Of a stretch of 64,000 bases of DNA, positions 8,240-15,998 are shown piece after piece (positions within the stretch are counted from its first letter, which is position 1; every line of letters starts with the position of its first letter). The position numbers were made by a program, and so were the translations under genes. The stretch comes from Anaerolineae bacterium (GTDB lineage: Bacteria; Chloroflexota; Anaerolineae; Aggregatilineales; Phototrophicaceae): NCBI GenBank assembly GCA_022843745.1, contig JALHNB010000004.1, forward strand, positions 1 to 64,000, written 5' to 3'. The notes below the pieces were generated by a model. That model was given only the letters and a program-made list of their open reading frames with translations. It was not told the origin of the DNA and searched no databases.

Positions 8240-8773
8240 ATGACTGGCGAAACTATCGTAGCCATTTTTCCATCGCGCGTGATTTTGACCAAAGCGTTAG
8301 ACCGCATTATGGAATTGGATTATCTGAATATACGCTACGCTGCGATTGTCGCCAAAGCTAACAGTGGTGAGGTCGTTATTCTGGATGATGATATTAGCGC
8401 CAATGAGGGTGGAATTGCTGGCGGCACACTCGGCGCAGCCATGACCGCGTTCAGCCTGATGCAGCTTGGGGCGCTCACGTTGCCCGGTGTTGGGCCGATT
8501 ATCGCGCTCGGTACAGGGCTGCTGGCAGGTGGATTGCTGGGCGGTGTAACAGGACGTTTAGCGGCTAATCTGATGGATTTTGATTACAAAAATTATCAGG
8601 TTAAAACCCTGGCTTCCGAGCTTCAGGCTGGACATCCGGCGCTGGTGTTAGAAGTTGATAATAGCCTGGATATTTTACCCCAGCTACGCAAAGACCTCGC
8701 ACCCTACCGCGCTGAAGTTGTCGAAGAACTTCACGAAGCTCAATTCGCCGTGCATAAGGTTGCCAGACATTAA
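8240..8773 (+). CDS. DUF1269-like protein with a glycine-rich hydrophobic centre
   Basis: A 177-residue protein. The N-terminus (1-55) is an alpha/beta segment (VAIFPSRVILTKALDRIMEL). The centre (about 60-112) is a Gly/Ala/Leu-rich hydrophobic stretch that could form two short membrane helices or a hairpin. The C-terminus (120-177) is alpha/beta again and ends in a helix. This A-hydrophobic-B layout is typical of DUF1269, whose function is unknown. CAGGAG 8 bases upstream supports the ATG. It is followed by the GT39-type gene on the same strand, with 69 bases between them. Confidence 0.6.
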   Translation: MTGETIVAIFPSRVILTKALDRIMELDYLNIRYAAIVAKANSGEVVILDDDISANEGGIAGGTLGAAMTAFSLMQLGALTLPGVGPIIALGTGLLAGGLLGGVTGRLAANLMDFDYKNYQVKTLASELQAGHPALVLEVDNSLDILPQLRKDLAPYRAEVVEELHEAQFAVHKVARH

Positions 8774-8842
8774 CATCCCCGCTTTATCCCGCTACAATGT
8801 TATACACTCGACTTACCATATGGATGGCAAAGTTTAATTTGT

Positions 8843-10819
8843 ATGCTTCGTGTTGGCAATTTCGATTCTGATACCGCATCTTTGAATTCCCCAAAAATCA
8901 TCTGGCCCAAACGTTGGTGGTGGTTTATCTTAGCCCTTATTCTGATCTTGGGCGGCACGCTTCGTTATACGGGCTATAACTTCAGCTTGCCTTACATCGA
9001 TCACCCGGACGAACCCAATTTTAACCTCGCCGCACAAATGACGATTGATTATGGCTCACCTAAGCCGATGAATCTGGATGCCTATCCGCCCGGTATCATC
9101 GCGGTGAATTATGTGCTGCTGCGATTTTTCCATAATCCAGCCGAGCCACCTTCGTCCATGATAGGTACAGTGCGCCTTATCTCGATTACATTTAACCTCG
9201 GCATCGGCTTGATAATCGCCCTCCTGGGCTATCAAATCGCCACGCCGCTTGCTGGGCTTCTCGGTGCGGGGTTATGGATGATCGTGCCGATGATCGTCGA
9301 GTACAGCCGCTACGCTACTGCTGATAATTTCATCGCATTTTTTACGCTGGCGGCGCTGTGGGCTGTCATCATCAGCGTGAAATATGATCGCGATGGTTGG
9401 GCGACAGCCGGGATCGTACTGATTATGCTCGCGATTGTGTTCAAATATCAGGCGCTTTTTGTATCCCCACTCATTCTTGCAGCCCCTCTATGGCGACTAC
9501 GGTATGCTGTTCCTACAACACGCCGACGGATTCTAAAAAATTTCGCCGCAAACTTTGTTTATTTAAGTTTGTTTTTTGCATGGCTCGTGCTGCTTACGCC
9601 GATGCTTAACGCAAACCAAATCCCTAATTGGGTTGCACAAACCGATAGATCGACGCTCCCTACGCTGACAACCATTGATCACAATTTACAGATTACACTT
9701 GCCGCAATTGCAGCCACAATCCTGATTCCTGGTATTGCCGGGCTGATCGTATTCGTCATCCAGCGCTTCCGGCAGGGCTTGTTTGGCGTGATTCTCGTTG
9801 GCGCGGGCGGCATATTATGGTTTATCGGCGTCAGTTTTTACGGGCAGCAGAGCTTTCGTCAGTTTGTAGCGCTTGCCGCGTTGATAATTTTGCTCTGCGG
9901 AGTAGGCTTTAGCGTCTGGGAAGCTGTTCTGCAAAATCTTCTCCTCAGATTTGACCCTTCTGGCAGAATTGCTAAATGGAGGCCGTTAGCAGGTTCGATA
10001 GTTGTCGTGAGTGTAATCGTGCTAAATTTGCCAAGCATTCAGGCGTCGGTTGCAAATGCTACTAATCATACCTTGCGAGACCGCCGCAACGATCTCGCCA
10101 ATTGGATGGACACAACGCTCACCCCCGGCCCGTATATCGCCATCGAGGCCAATCATAAAACGTTTAATCGGGATTGGGGCGGCTATACAGGAATCAATCA
10201 ATTTCCCTTTGCGGAATGGGCAGATTTGACGTCCCGATCTATTGATGAATGGCGCGAAAAAGGCATCCTGTACGCAATTCTGGGTGTCAATACCTACCGG
10301 GAAATCAAAGACCCGCAGTACCTCGACCAAACGCTTTTACTAAAAACGTATCCCCCATCCCGACGTTATCGCGGCCCGGATATGGTCGTGCTTCGTTTGT
10401 ATCCGATTCAGAATCATGCTGAAGGGACTCTCGGCAGCGTGAATCTGAATGGTTATGACATTGACAAGCCAGAAATATCGCCCGGTGAAACGATGAATTT
10501 CACCTTATACTGGCAGGCCTCACAGCCTACCGATGTAGAATATGTCGTTTTTAACCATCTTCTTCCTCATGCTTCGACTGATTTAATCGCTCAGGTGGAT
10601 GGCCCGCCTATGCCGGACATACGTCGTCCATCGACAACCTGGAATGATCCCCAGGAAGTCCTGGTTAGCCGCCCCTTTTCACTGACCATCCCCATAAATA
10701 CCCCTCCTGGCGAGTATCAGTTGTTAAGTGGTTTTTATCGGCGGGACACCTCGGCGCGGCTGCTCTCGCCAGATGGTCAGGATTATTTACGCATTACAAC
10801 CATTTCAGTAACCGAATAG
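8843..10819 (+). CDS. GT39/PMT-like membrane glycosyltransferase
   Basis: A 658-residue multi-pass membrane enzyme expected to transfer sugar from a polyprenyl-phosphate donor on the outer face of the membrane. The first helix at about 28-48 is followed by an extracytoplasmic loop with the acidic motif YIDHPDEPNFNLA, which matches the catalytic Asp/Glu loop of GT39/ArnT-type enzymes. About ten further hydrophobic segments run to residue about 395. The C-terminal 260 residues are soluble and end in a beta-sandwich-like domain (about 530-658) of a kind seen on Chloroflexota glycosyltransferases. Acceptor unknown. Confidence 0.75.
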   Translation: MLRVGNFDSDTASLNSPKIIWPKRWWWFILALILILGGTLRYTGYNFSLPYIDHPDEPNFNLAAQMTIDYGSPKPMNLDAYPPGIIAVNYVLLRFFHNPAEPPSSMIGTVRLISITFNLGIGLIIALLGYQIATPLAGLLGAGLWMIVPMIVEYSRYATADNFIAFFTLAALWAVIISVKYDRDGWATAGIVLIMLAIVFKYQALFVSPLILAAPLWRLRYAVPTTRRRILKNFAANFVYLSLFFAWLVLLTPMLNANQIPNWVAQTDRSTLPTLTTIDHNLQITLAAIAATILIPGIAGLIVFVIQRFRQGLFGVILVGAGGILWFIGVSFYGQQSFRQFVALAALIILLCGVGFSVWEAVLQNLLLRFDPSGRIAKWRPLAGSIVVVSVIVLNLPSIQASVANATNHTLRDRRNDLANWMDTTLTPGPYIAIEANHKTFNRDWGGYTGINQFPFAEWADLTSRSIDEWREKGILYAILGVNTYREIKDPQYLDQTLLLKTYPPSRRYRGPDMVVLRLYPIQNHAEGTLGSVNLNGYDIDKPEISPGETMNFTLYWQASQPTDVEYVVFNHLLPHASTDLIAQVDGPPMPDIRRPSTTWNDPQEVLVSRPFSLTIPINTPPGEYQLLSGFYRRDTSARLLSPDGQDYLRITTISVTE

Positions 10820-10877
10820 CCCTCGGTCAGGTACAATGTATGATATAGTTTATTCGGTATGAGCTGAAGGAATTTTC

Positions 10878-11558
10878 ATGTCCGAAGAACACATTCGCCG
10901 AGCTGTTGCCGATGCGGTGCGCCGCCAGCTTAATCAATCCACACACAGCAGCAAAACGATTATAGATGCCGATGTGGTGAACAGTGTGCCAGAAGGCGGA
11001 GTGTTGTCGCTGTCTGCTGGCGCGATTCTGACCCCCTTAGCGCAGACGGCTGTACTGAAACGTAAAATCAAGCTGATTACCGAGTCCGAAAATGCGCCCA
11101 AAGGGGATCGCACCATCGCGATTGGCGCGGATCACGGCGGCTATCCGATGAAAGAAATGCTCAAAACGATGCTGCAAGGGCAGTATATTGTCACAGACTG
11201 TGGCACGAACAGCCCGGAGAGCGTCGATTATCCCGATTTCGCGCTGGCGGTTGCCCAACTGGTCAGCAGCGGGCGGGCATGGCGCGGCATCATGATCGAC
11301 GGCGCGGGCATCGGCTCGTGCATGGTCGCCAATAAAGTACCGGGTGTACGCGCGGCTCTATGCTACGATCAGGCATCGGCCTCCAACAGCCGTGAACACA
11401 ATGATGCCAATTTATTGACACTCGGCGCGGGATTGATCGGCAACAATCTGGCAAAACTGATTGTCGAAACCTGGCTGACAACCGATTTTGGCGGCGGGCG
11501 ACATGCCAAGCGAGTCGAAAAAATTATGGCAATTGAAAAACGCTATCGGGAATCGTGA
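10878..11558 (+). CDS. rpiB: RpiB-family sugar-phosphate isomerase with BMC-type N-terminal extension
   Basis: A 226-residue protein. The RpiB/LacAB fold starts at about residue 74 (IAIGADHGGYPMKEMLK) and shows the family signature DCGTNSPESVDYPDFA and the GIMIDGAGIGSCMVANK loop; it should interconvert ribose 5-phosphate and ribulose 5-phosphate or a related pair. Residues 1-73 are extra. Residues 1-20 form a short amphipathic helix (charged Arg/Glu face, Ala/Val/Ile face) like known BMC encapsulation peptides. A small module (GGVLSLSAGAILTPLAQ) like those in other BMC-associated enzymes follows. First gene of the BMC operon; the deoC ATG follows one base after its stop. Confidence 0.88.
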   Translation: MSEEHIRRAVADAVRRQLNQSTHSSKTIIDADVVNSVPEGGVLSLSAGAILTPLAQTAVLKRKIKLITESENAPKGDRTIAIGADHGGYPMKEMLKTMLQGQYIVTDCGTNSPESVDYPDFALAVAQLVSSGRAWRGIMIDGAGIGSCMVANKVPGVRAALCYDQASASNSREHNDANLLTLGAGLIGNNLAKLIVETWLTTDFGGGRHAKRVEKIMAIEKRYRES

Positions 11559-11559
11559 T

Positions 11560-12480
11560 ATGGCAAAACAACTGACAAGCACTCAACTCGATAAACTGGT
11601 CAACGAAATTACGCAGCAGGTGATGTCGCGGCTGAAAACCGACGGCACAGCCGCGCCGACTGCGCACGATCCGAACTGCTGCGCACATGACGATGACGGA
11701 CGCTGCGTAAAGCATTGCAGTGATCGCGTACAGACGGTCATCAATAGCGGCGCGGGACGCATTACTTCCAGCCTGGGTTATATCCCGCGCGACCTCAGCG
11801 TTGCCAGATTTATTGACCACACACTGCTCAAGCCGGATGCCAGCGCGGAAGAAGTCGCGCAGCTTTGTCGCGAGGCACGTGAATATCACTTTGCGTCGGT
11901 GTGCATCAACAGCGCTTATGTGCCGCTGTGCCGCGATCTGCTCAAGGGCAGCGATGTCGCCGTTTGTACCGTTGTCGGCTTCCCGCTGGGTGCATCACCG
12001 CCGGAAGTGAAAGCCTATGAAGCGCAGTTGGCGATTCAAAACGGCGCAAACGAAATCGACATGGTGATGAACATCGGTGCGCTGAAAAGTCGCGATTTAA
12101 AGGCGCTGCACCGCGACATCGCGACAGTGGTCGCTACCTGCCATGCGAATAATGTCATCTGCAAAGTGATTCTCGAAACCTCAAAATTGGACGATGAAGA
12201 AAAAGTCATCGCCTCGCAGATTTGCAAAATCGCCGGGGCAGATTTTGTCAAAACCAGCACCGGATTCGGCGGGGGCGGCGCAACAGTAGGCGATGTGGCT
12301 CTGATGCGCAAAGTGGTCGGCGCGGACATCGGTGTAAAGGCATCCGGCGGCGTGCGAACATTGGATGATGCGCAGGCGATGGTCAAAGCCGGGGCGACAC
12401 GCATTGGAGCAAGCGCGGGTGTGGCGATTGTGAAGGCCGAACGGGGCGAAAAGGCTGCTACAACCGGTAAGGGTTATTAA
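11560..12480 (+). CDS. deoC: Deoxyribose-phosphate aldolase with N-terminal targeting helix and Cys-rich linker
   Basis: A 306-residue class I aldolase that splits 2-deoxyribose 5-phosphate into acetaldehyde and glyceraldehyde 3-phosphate. The catalytic domain begins near residue 85 (ARFIDHTLLKPDAS). It shows CTVVGFPLG, NEIDMVMNIG, the region KVILETSKL and the Schiff-base lysine in DFVKTSTGFGGGGAT, followed by KASGGVRT. Residues 3-23 (QLTSTQLDKLVNEITQQVMS) form an amphipathic helix typical of BMC encapsulation peptides. Residues 40-56 hold a CC-x6-C-x3-C cluster, possibly metal binding. The start at 11560 is coupled to rpiB. Acetaldehyde is volatile and reactive, a classic reason for enclosing the reaction in a shell. 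Confidence 0.92.
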   Translation: MAKQLTSTQLDKLVNEITQQVMSRLKTDGTAAPTAHDPNCCAHDDDGRCVKHCSDRVQTVINSGAGRITSSLGYIPRDLSVARFIDHTLLKPDASAEEVAQLCREAREYHFASVCINSAYVPLCRDLLKGSDVAVCTVVGFPLGASPPEVKAYEAQLAIQNGANEIDMVMNIGALKSRDLKALHRDIATVVATCHANNVICKVILETSKLDDEEKVIASQICKIAGADFVKTSTGFGGGGATVGDVALMRKVVGADIGVKASGGVRTLDDAQAMVKAGATRIGASAGVAIVKAERGEKAATTGKGY

Positions 12481-12484
12481 GTTC

Positions 12485-13306
12485 ATGCCCGAATCTGCCA
12501 CTATTCTCGACGATAATCTGCCACTGACCGTCGATTCGCTTGCCGAGCAGTTCGCGGCTTGCGGATTGGCAGCGGGACAAACGGTTCTCGTCCATAGCAG
12601 CATGAGCAAAATGGGCTGGATTACGGGTGGCCCTGTTGCCGTGATTCAAGCGCTTTTGCGTGTATTGACCCCTTTCGGCACACTTATGATGCCTGCCCAT
12701 ACCTCCGCCAACACCGACCCAGCGCATTGGCAGCATCCGCCTGTACCACAAAGCTGGTGGCCGGTTATCTATCAGCACAGCCCGGCTTTCGACCCTGCCA
12801 TCACGCCGACGCGCGAAATGGGCGTGATCGCTGAACTCTTTCGCACCTGGCCGGGAGCAATACGCAGCGGTCATCCGATTGGTTCGTTCGCAGCGCTGGG
12901 AGCAAACGCCGCTTACCTGACCGCGAATCACAATCTAGAAGATATGTTCGGGGATCGTTCGCCTATTGGCAAGTTATACGAACTCGATGGCAATATTTTG
13001 CTCCTCGGTGTCAATCACGAAAATAACACCTCGCTGCATCTCGCTGAATATCGCGCCAACTGGCCGGGTAAGGGCAGCATTCACGAAGGCACAGCGATGT
13101 TCGTCAACGGCGTGCGCCAATGGGTCAAGTTCGATACCCTCCGGCTGGAAACCGACGATTTCAACCAGATTGGCGATTCTTATGAAGCGAAAAATGGCAT
13201 CCCGCGCCACAAAGTCGGACAGGCAGAGGTCCGATTTTTGAAACAACGTCCATTAGTCAATTACGGGGTAGAATGGATGGAGAAAAATCGTGCAGTGGAT
13301 AAATGA
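12485..13306 (+). CDS. AAC(3)-fold N-acetyltransferase in the BMC operon
   Basis: A 273-residue member of the aminoglycoside 3-N-acetyltransferase (antibiotic_NAT/YokD) family. These enzymes transfer acetyl from acetyl-CoA to amines. Visible family features are VLVHSSMSKMGWITGGP, GTLMMPAHT, RSGHPIGSFAALG, SPIGKLYELDGNILLLG and the His/Glu region NHENNTSLHLAEY. It lies four bases after deoC and overlaps the next gene by 17 bases, so it is inside the BMC operon. A real antibiotic-resistance role is not implied; in this setting an amino-sugar or a shell-pathway metabolite is an equally possible substrate. No encapsulation-type helix is evident at its N-terminus. Confidence 0.8.
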   Translation: MPESATILDDNLPLTVDSLAEQFAACGLAAGQTVLVHSSMSKMGWITGGPVAVIQALLRVLTPFGTLMMPAHTSANTDPAHWQHPPVPQSWWPVIYQHSPAFDPAITPTREMGVIAELFRTWPGAIRSGHPIGSFAALGANAAYLTANHNLEDMFGDRSPIGKLYELDGNILLLGVNHENNTSLHLAEYRANWPGKGSIHEGTAMFVNGVRQWVKFDTLRLETDDFNQIGDSYEAKNGIPRHKVGQAEVRFLKQRPLVNYGVEWMEKNRAVDK

Positions 13307-13862
13307 TCTTTATCGCCGGAGCTATGGGAACGAGGAAACGCCCGATTTTCGAATCGGCTTTGTCGTCGGGATCGTGGGTGGTCTGGTCGGTGCAATCGCC
13401 ATGCTTTATTATGAGCGCAGCATCACGCCCGGTGTCACCGATCCGCCCGAAAACGCCGAAATCGCGCCGCCGTTGGTGAAACAATATCGAAACGGTGAAA
13501 GCGCATCGGTAGCCTGGGGTCGAATTTTGTTTAAGTTTTTGATGGGACACGAACCTGTCTTTGGCGAGACGAAAATCCAGCTTGGCACGTTTGTGCAATT
13601 GGCCTATGGCATGGCGATGGGCGCAGCCTACGGCGGGACGCGCACGACGACACGCTGGCGTGATCTGGCAAGCGGCTTTTTCTATGGCATCCGGCTGTGG
13701 CTGGGGGAGACACTTGGGTTATCCTTGTTTGGTCTGCGGGCAGACCCACGTTCGTTTTCGCTGCGGCAGCATCTGTGGCGATTGAGCCGCCAGTGGGTTT
13801 ACAGCTTTACGACTACCGCCGTGACGCGCATTCTCTATCGACTGGTCACGACGAAAAAATGA
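13290..13862 (+). CDS. Membrane protein in the BMC operon (YagU/DUF1440-like impression)
   Basis: A 190-residue protein with one clear hydrophobic helix at about 22-42 (GFVVGIVGGLVGAIAMLYYE) and two weaker ones at about 102-120 and 125-145 (LGTFVQLAYGMAMGAAYGG; LASGFFYGIRLWLGETLG). The arrangement recalls the YagU/DUF1440 inner-membrane family, but I would not assert it. The start overlaps the end of the acetyltransferase gene, so the two are translationally coupled. It may tether or supply the compartment, or be an unrelated passenger. Confidence 0.55.
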   Translation: MQWINDLYRRSYGNEETPDFRIGFVVGIVGGLVGAIAMLYYERSITPGVTDPPENAEIAPPLVKQYRNGESASVAWGRILFKFLMGHEPVFGETKIQLGTFVQLAYGMAMGAAYGGTRTTTRWRDLASGFFYGIRLWLGETLGLSLFGLRADPRSFSLRQHLWRLSRQWVYSFTTTAVTRILYRLVTTKK

Positions 13863-13888
13863 TGATTGGTCTGTTACAATAGTCAATA

Positions 13889-13947
13889 TACCGTTGAAAG
13901 CTCCGGCTGACAGCAAAAAATACCGCTGAAAGCTCTGGCTGACAGCA
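13889..13947. repeat. Two-copy direct repeat, period 32 bp, in front of the BMC-H gene
   Basis: The 27-base unit starting TACCGYTGAAAGCTCYGG occurs at 13889 and 13921 with two mismatches, separated by five A residues. It lies between the membrane-protein stop and the AAGGAG of the BMC-H gene. It could be a regulator site, an RNA-processing site or a simple slippage duplication. Confidence 0.75.
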
Positions 13948-13975
13948 CATCTCTTCATTTAAGGAGTTTACGAAA

Positions 13976-14284
13976 ATGGCAGAAGCACTCGGAATGATCG
14001 AAACCAAATCCTTCGCGGCGCTGGTGGAAGCGGCTGACGCGATGGTGAAAGCGGCGCGTGTCGAACTGGTCAGCTATGAAAAGACCGGCGGCGGACTCGT
14101 GACGGCTATCGTGCGCGGCGACGTGGCGGCGGTTAAGGCGGCAGTCGAAGCAGGCGTGCGCAGTGCCGAAAAAGTTGGCGAAATCGTGGCTGTCCACGTG
14201 ATTCCGCGCCCGCACGTCAATGTGGATGCGGTTCTCCCGCTGGGACGCGCCGACGAAGGCAAAGCGGGTATGGCAAAGGAATAG
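13976..14284 (+). CDS. BMC-H shell hexamer protein
   Basis: A 102-residue single-domain bacterial microcompartment shell protein (Pfam BMC, PF00936). It shows the signature [20 protein letters not shown], the conserved Lys/Tyr-Glu edge segment [32 protein letters not shown] and the exit [15 protein letters not shown]. Hexamers of such proteins tile the flat facets of polyhedral shells, with a central pore for substrate passage. AAGGAG is 10 bases upstream of the ATG. It is followed after two bases by the pentamer gene. It is the only hexamer gene in the window; larger shells usually have several BMC-H plus BMC-T paralogues. Confidence 0.95.
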   Translation: MAEALGMIETKSFAALVEAADAMVKAARVELVSYEKTGGGLVTAIVRGDVAAVKAAVEAGVRSAEKVGEIVAVHVIPRPHVNVDAVLPLGRADEGKAGMAKE

Positions 14285-14286
14285 TC

Positions 14287-14586
14287 ATGCTGCTGGCAAA
14301 GGTCATCGGAACAGTCGTCGCCAGCGCCAAAAGTGAGCGCGTGGACGGCCTGAAAATGCTCATCCTCCAACCGCTTGACCTCGACGGTAAAGCGAAGGGT
14401 AATTACGTGGTGGCCTTTGACGCGGTGGGCGCGGGTGACGGCGAGGTGGTGCTGTATGTCACTGGCAGCAGCGCCCGCCAGACCCCCACCACCGATGGTC
14501 GCCCCGCTGACGCGACGATTTTCGCGATTGTCGATACGTGGGATGTGGGCGGCACGGTGAAGTATGAAAAGGCCACAAGCGAGTAA
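14287..14586 (+). CDS. BMC-P shell vertex protein (EutN/CcmL family)
   Basis: A 99-residue pentamer-forming shell protein that caps the twelve vertices of a microcompartment. It matches the family throughout: MLLAKVIGTVVASAKSERVD at the start, LKMLILQPLDLDGK, the conserved AFDAVGAGDGEVVLYVTGSS and IFAIVDTWDVGG near the end. It starts two bases after the BMC-H stop, so the two shell genes are surely co-translated. Together they could make a minimal closed shell. The next gene (TIR-HEAT) starts 20 bases on but is different in base composition. Confidence 0.95.
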   Translation: MLLAKVIGTVVASAKSERVDGLKMLILQPLDLDGKAKGNYVVAFDAVGAGDGEVVLYVTGSSARQTPTTDGRPADATIFAIVDTWDVGGTVKYEKATSE

Positions 14587-14605
14587 GGACTGAGGGGGTT
14601 CGGCG

Positions 14606-15433
14606 TTGGCGCACGTTTTCATTTCGTATCATCATAGTGATTTTGATTTTGTAGAAATCATGAATCATAAGCTTGAAGAGGCAGGGTTTAATACTTGGAT
14701 GTATCAAGATGGCCTGCAAGCTGGTGAAGATTGGCGTGAAACAATTGATGATGCAATTATCAGATCGTCTTTTGCTCTAATTGTTATCATGACACCTGAA
14801 GCAAAAGCATCTGAATATGTGACCTATGAATGGTCTTGCGCTTGGGGTGCGGGGATTAAAGTAGTGCCAGTATTGCTTAAAACCACCAAACTTCATCCAC
14901 GATTAGAGGCGTTTCAATATGAAGACTTCACCAACAGACTACGCCCTTGGGACAAGCTCATCAAACGTTTAAAAGAGATAGAAACAAGCTACAGGGATGC
15001 AACGCAGACACAGATTCCAATATCCACCCCCTTACCTTTAAAGCAAGCTATAGATGACGCGGTAGTACAATTATTAGTGGATATACGCAGCGATGACCCT
15101 TACTATAAAAGGCAAGCGATTAAAGCATTAGGCGCAATGGGAAGCCATATTGCTATACCTAATCTCATCATTGCTTTATATGATGCGGTTTCCTATGTGC
15201 GGAAAGCCGCCGCAGAAACGCTAGGCATGTTAGGCAATTCTATAGCTATACCGGGATTGATAGATGTTTTACACACCGATGATATCTACGAGGTACAAGA
15301 AGCTGCCGCTGATGCCCTAGTAAAAATTGGCAAATTTGAAGCCATAGAAGTTGTCGAAAAGTGGCGGCAGAGGCAGGCAAGCTATAACGATTTTGCACCT
15401 CCACCTGATGATACGGATGATGTTCCGTTCTGA
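14606..15433 (+). CDS. TIR-domain protein with HEAT repeats
   Basis: A 275-residue protein. Residues 1-130 form a TIR domain (VFISYHHSDFDFVEIM at the start, GEDWRETIDDAIIRSSFALIVIM, then a Glu in ASEYVTYEW at the place of the catalytic Glu of TIR NAD-hydrolases). Residues about 150-265 contain two or three HEAT/PBS-lyase-type helical repeats (DPYYKRQAIKALGAMGSHIA; EVQEAAADALVKIGK). Bacterial TIR proteins often work in phage defence or as NADases; here no partner (SIR2, Thoeris ThsB-like or STING gene) is adjacent. The start is a TTG at 14606 with GAGGGGG upstream; no ATG fits the domain start. The gene is AT-richer than the BMC genes, which suggests acquisition. Confidence 0.8.
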   Translation: MAHVFISYHHSDFDFVEIMNHKLEEAGFNTWMYQDGLQAGEDWRETIDDAIIRSSFALIVIMTPEAKASEYVTYEWSCAWGAGIKVVPVLLKTTKLHPRLEAFQYEDFTNRLRPWDKLIKRLKEIETSYRDATQTQIPISTPLPLKQAIDDAVVQLLVDIRSDDPYYKRQAIKALGAMGSHIAIPNLIIALYDAVSYVRKAAAETLGMLGNSIAIPGLIDVLHTDDIYEVQEAAADALVKIGKFEAIEVVEKWRQRQASYNDFAPPPDDTDDVPF

Positions 15434-15477
15434 AAAACTAATTCTCAATCATTATTAAAGCATAAAAACTAATCTCT

Positions 15478-15789
15478 ATGGTCACAAATATTTCCCTCGA
15501 ACAAACTCAAATTGCTGAATTCAGCGAGCGCCATAAAATCCGCAAACTCGCCTTGTTCGGCTCAGTTTTGCGCGATGATTTCAAGTCAGATAGCGATGTG
15601 GATGTTTTGGTCGAATATGAGCCGGATGCCCATACCACACTCTTTGACGTTGCCGCTCAAGAAATGGAATTGCGCGAGATCATCGGGCGAAAAGTCGATT
15701 TGCGGACTGCCGAAGATTTGAGTCGCTACTTCCGCGATAAAGTGGTGAGTACAGCCGAGAAAATCTATGAACGAAGCTGCCCCGATTAG
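15478..15789 (+). CDS. MNT-type minimal nucleotidyltransferase (orphan antitoxin-like)
   Basis: A 103-residue protein with the complete minimal nucleotidyltransferase signature: LALFGSVLRDDFKSDSDVDV (GS-x10-D-x-D) and a third acidic residue in RKVDLRTAEDL. In MNT-HEPN systems such proteins AMPylate and neutralise a HEPN RNase encoded next door. No HEPN gene follows here; only a 26-codon out-of-frame ORF overlaps its end. It lies 44 bases after the TIR-HEAT gene on the same strand. It is either the remnant of a toxin-antitoxin pair or a stand-alone nucleotidyltransferase. Confidence 0.85.
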   Translation: MVTNISLEQTQIAEFSERHKIRKLALFGSVLRDDFKSDSDVDVLVEYEPDAHTTLFDVAAQEMELREIIGRKVDLRTAEDLSRYFRDKVVSTAEKIYERSCPD

Positions 15790-15998
15790 CCTCAAAACCG
15801 CCAAATTTAAACCCCGTCACAAACCAGAGTTAACCCGCATTTCTTAAACTTTATCTACAGAATTTTGTAGTTTTTACAACACAACACTTCTCACTTAATC
15901 CCCTGCGTAGATTTTCGTGGACGCCTGCGGTTACTATTCCCCCATGAGGCGATTTTTCGCTCGAACATCAATCCCATTACACACCCAGAGGTAACAGG
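15790..15998. other. Gene-free stretch after MNT gene
   Basis: About 210 bases without a convincing ORF. It contains a small inverted repeat ACAGAATTTTGT (near 15855) and gene debris leading into the siderophore-binding-protein remnant. No promoter or RNA gene was recognised. Confidence 0.4.

Noticed and set aside
12485-13306. Clinical-type aminoglycoside resistance gene
   Set aside because: It is the AAC(3) fold but lies in a BMC operon with native composition and no mobile element; resistance cannot be claimed.
15767-15847. Possible start of a HEPN toxin overlapping the MNT end
   Set aside because: The frame closes after 26 codons and its sequence has no HEPN (Rx4-6H) motif.
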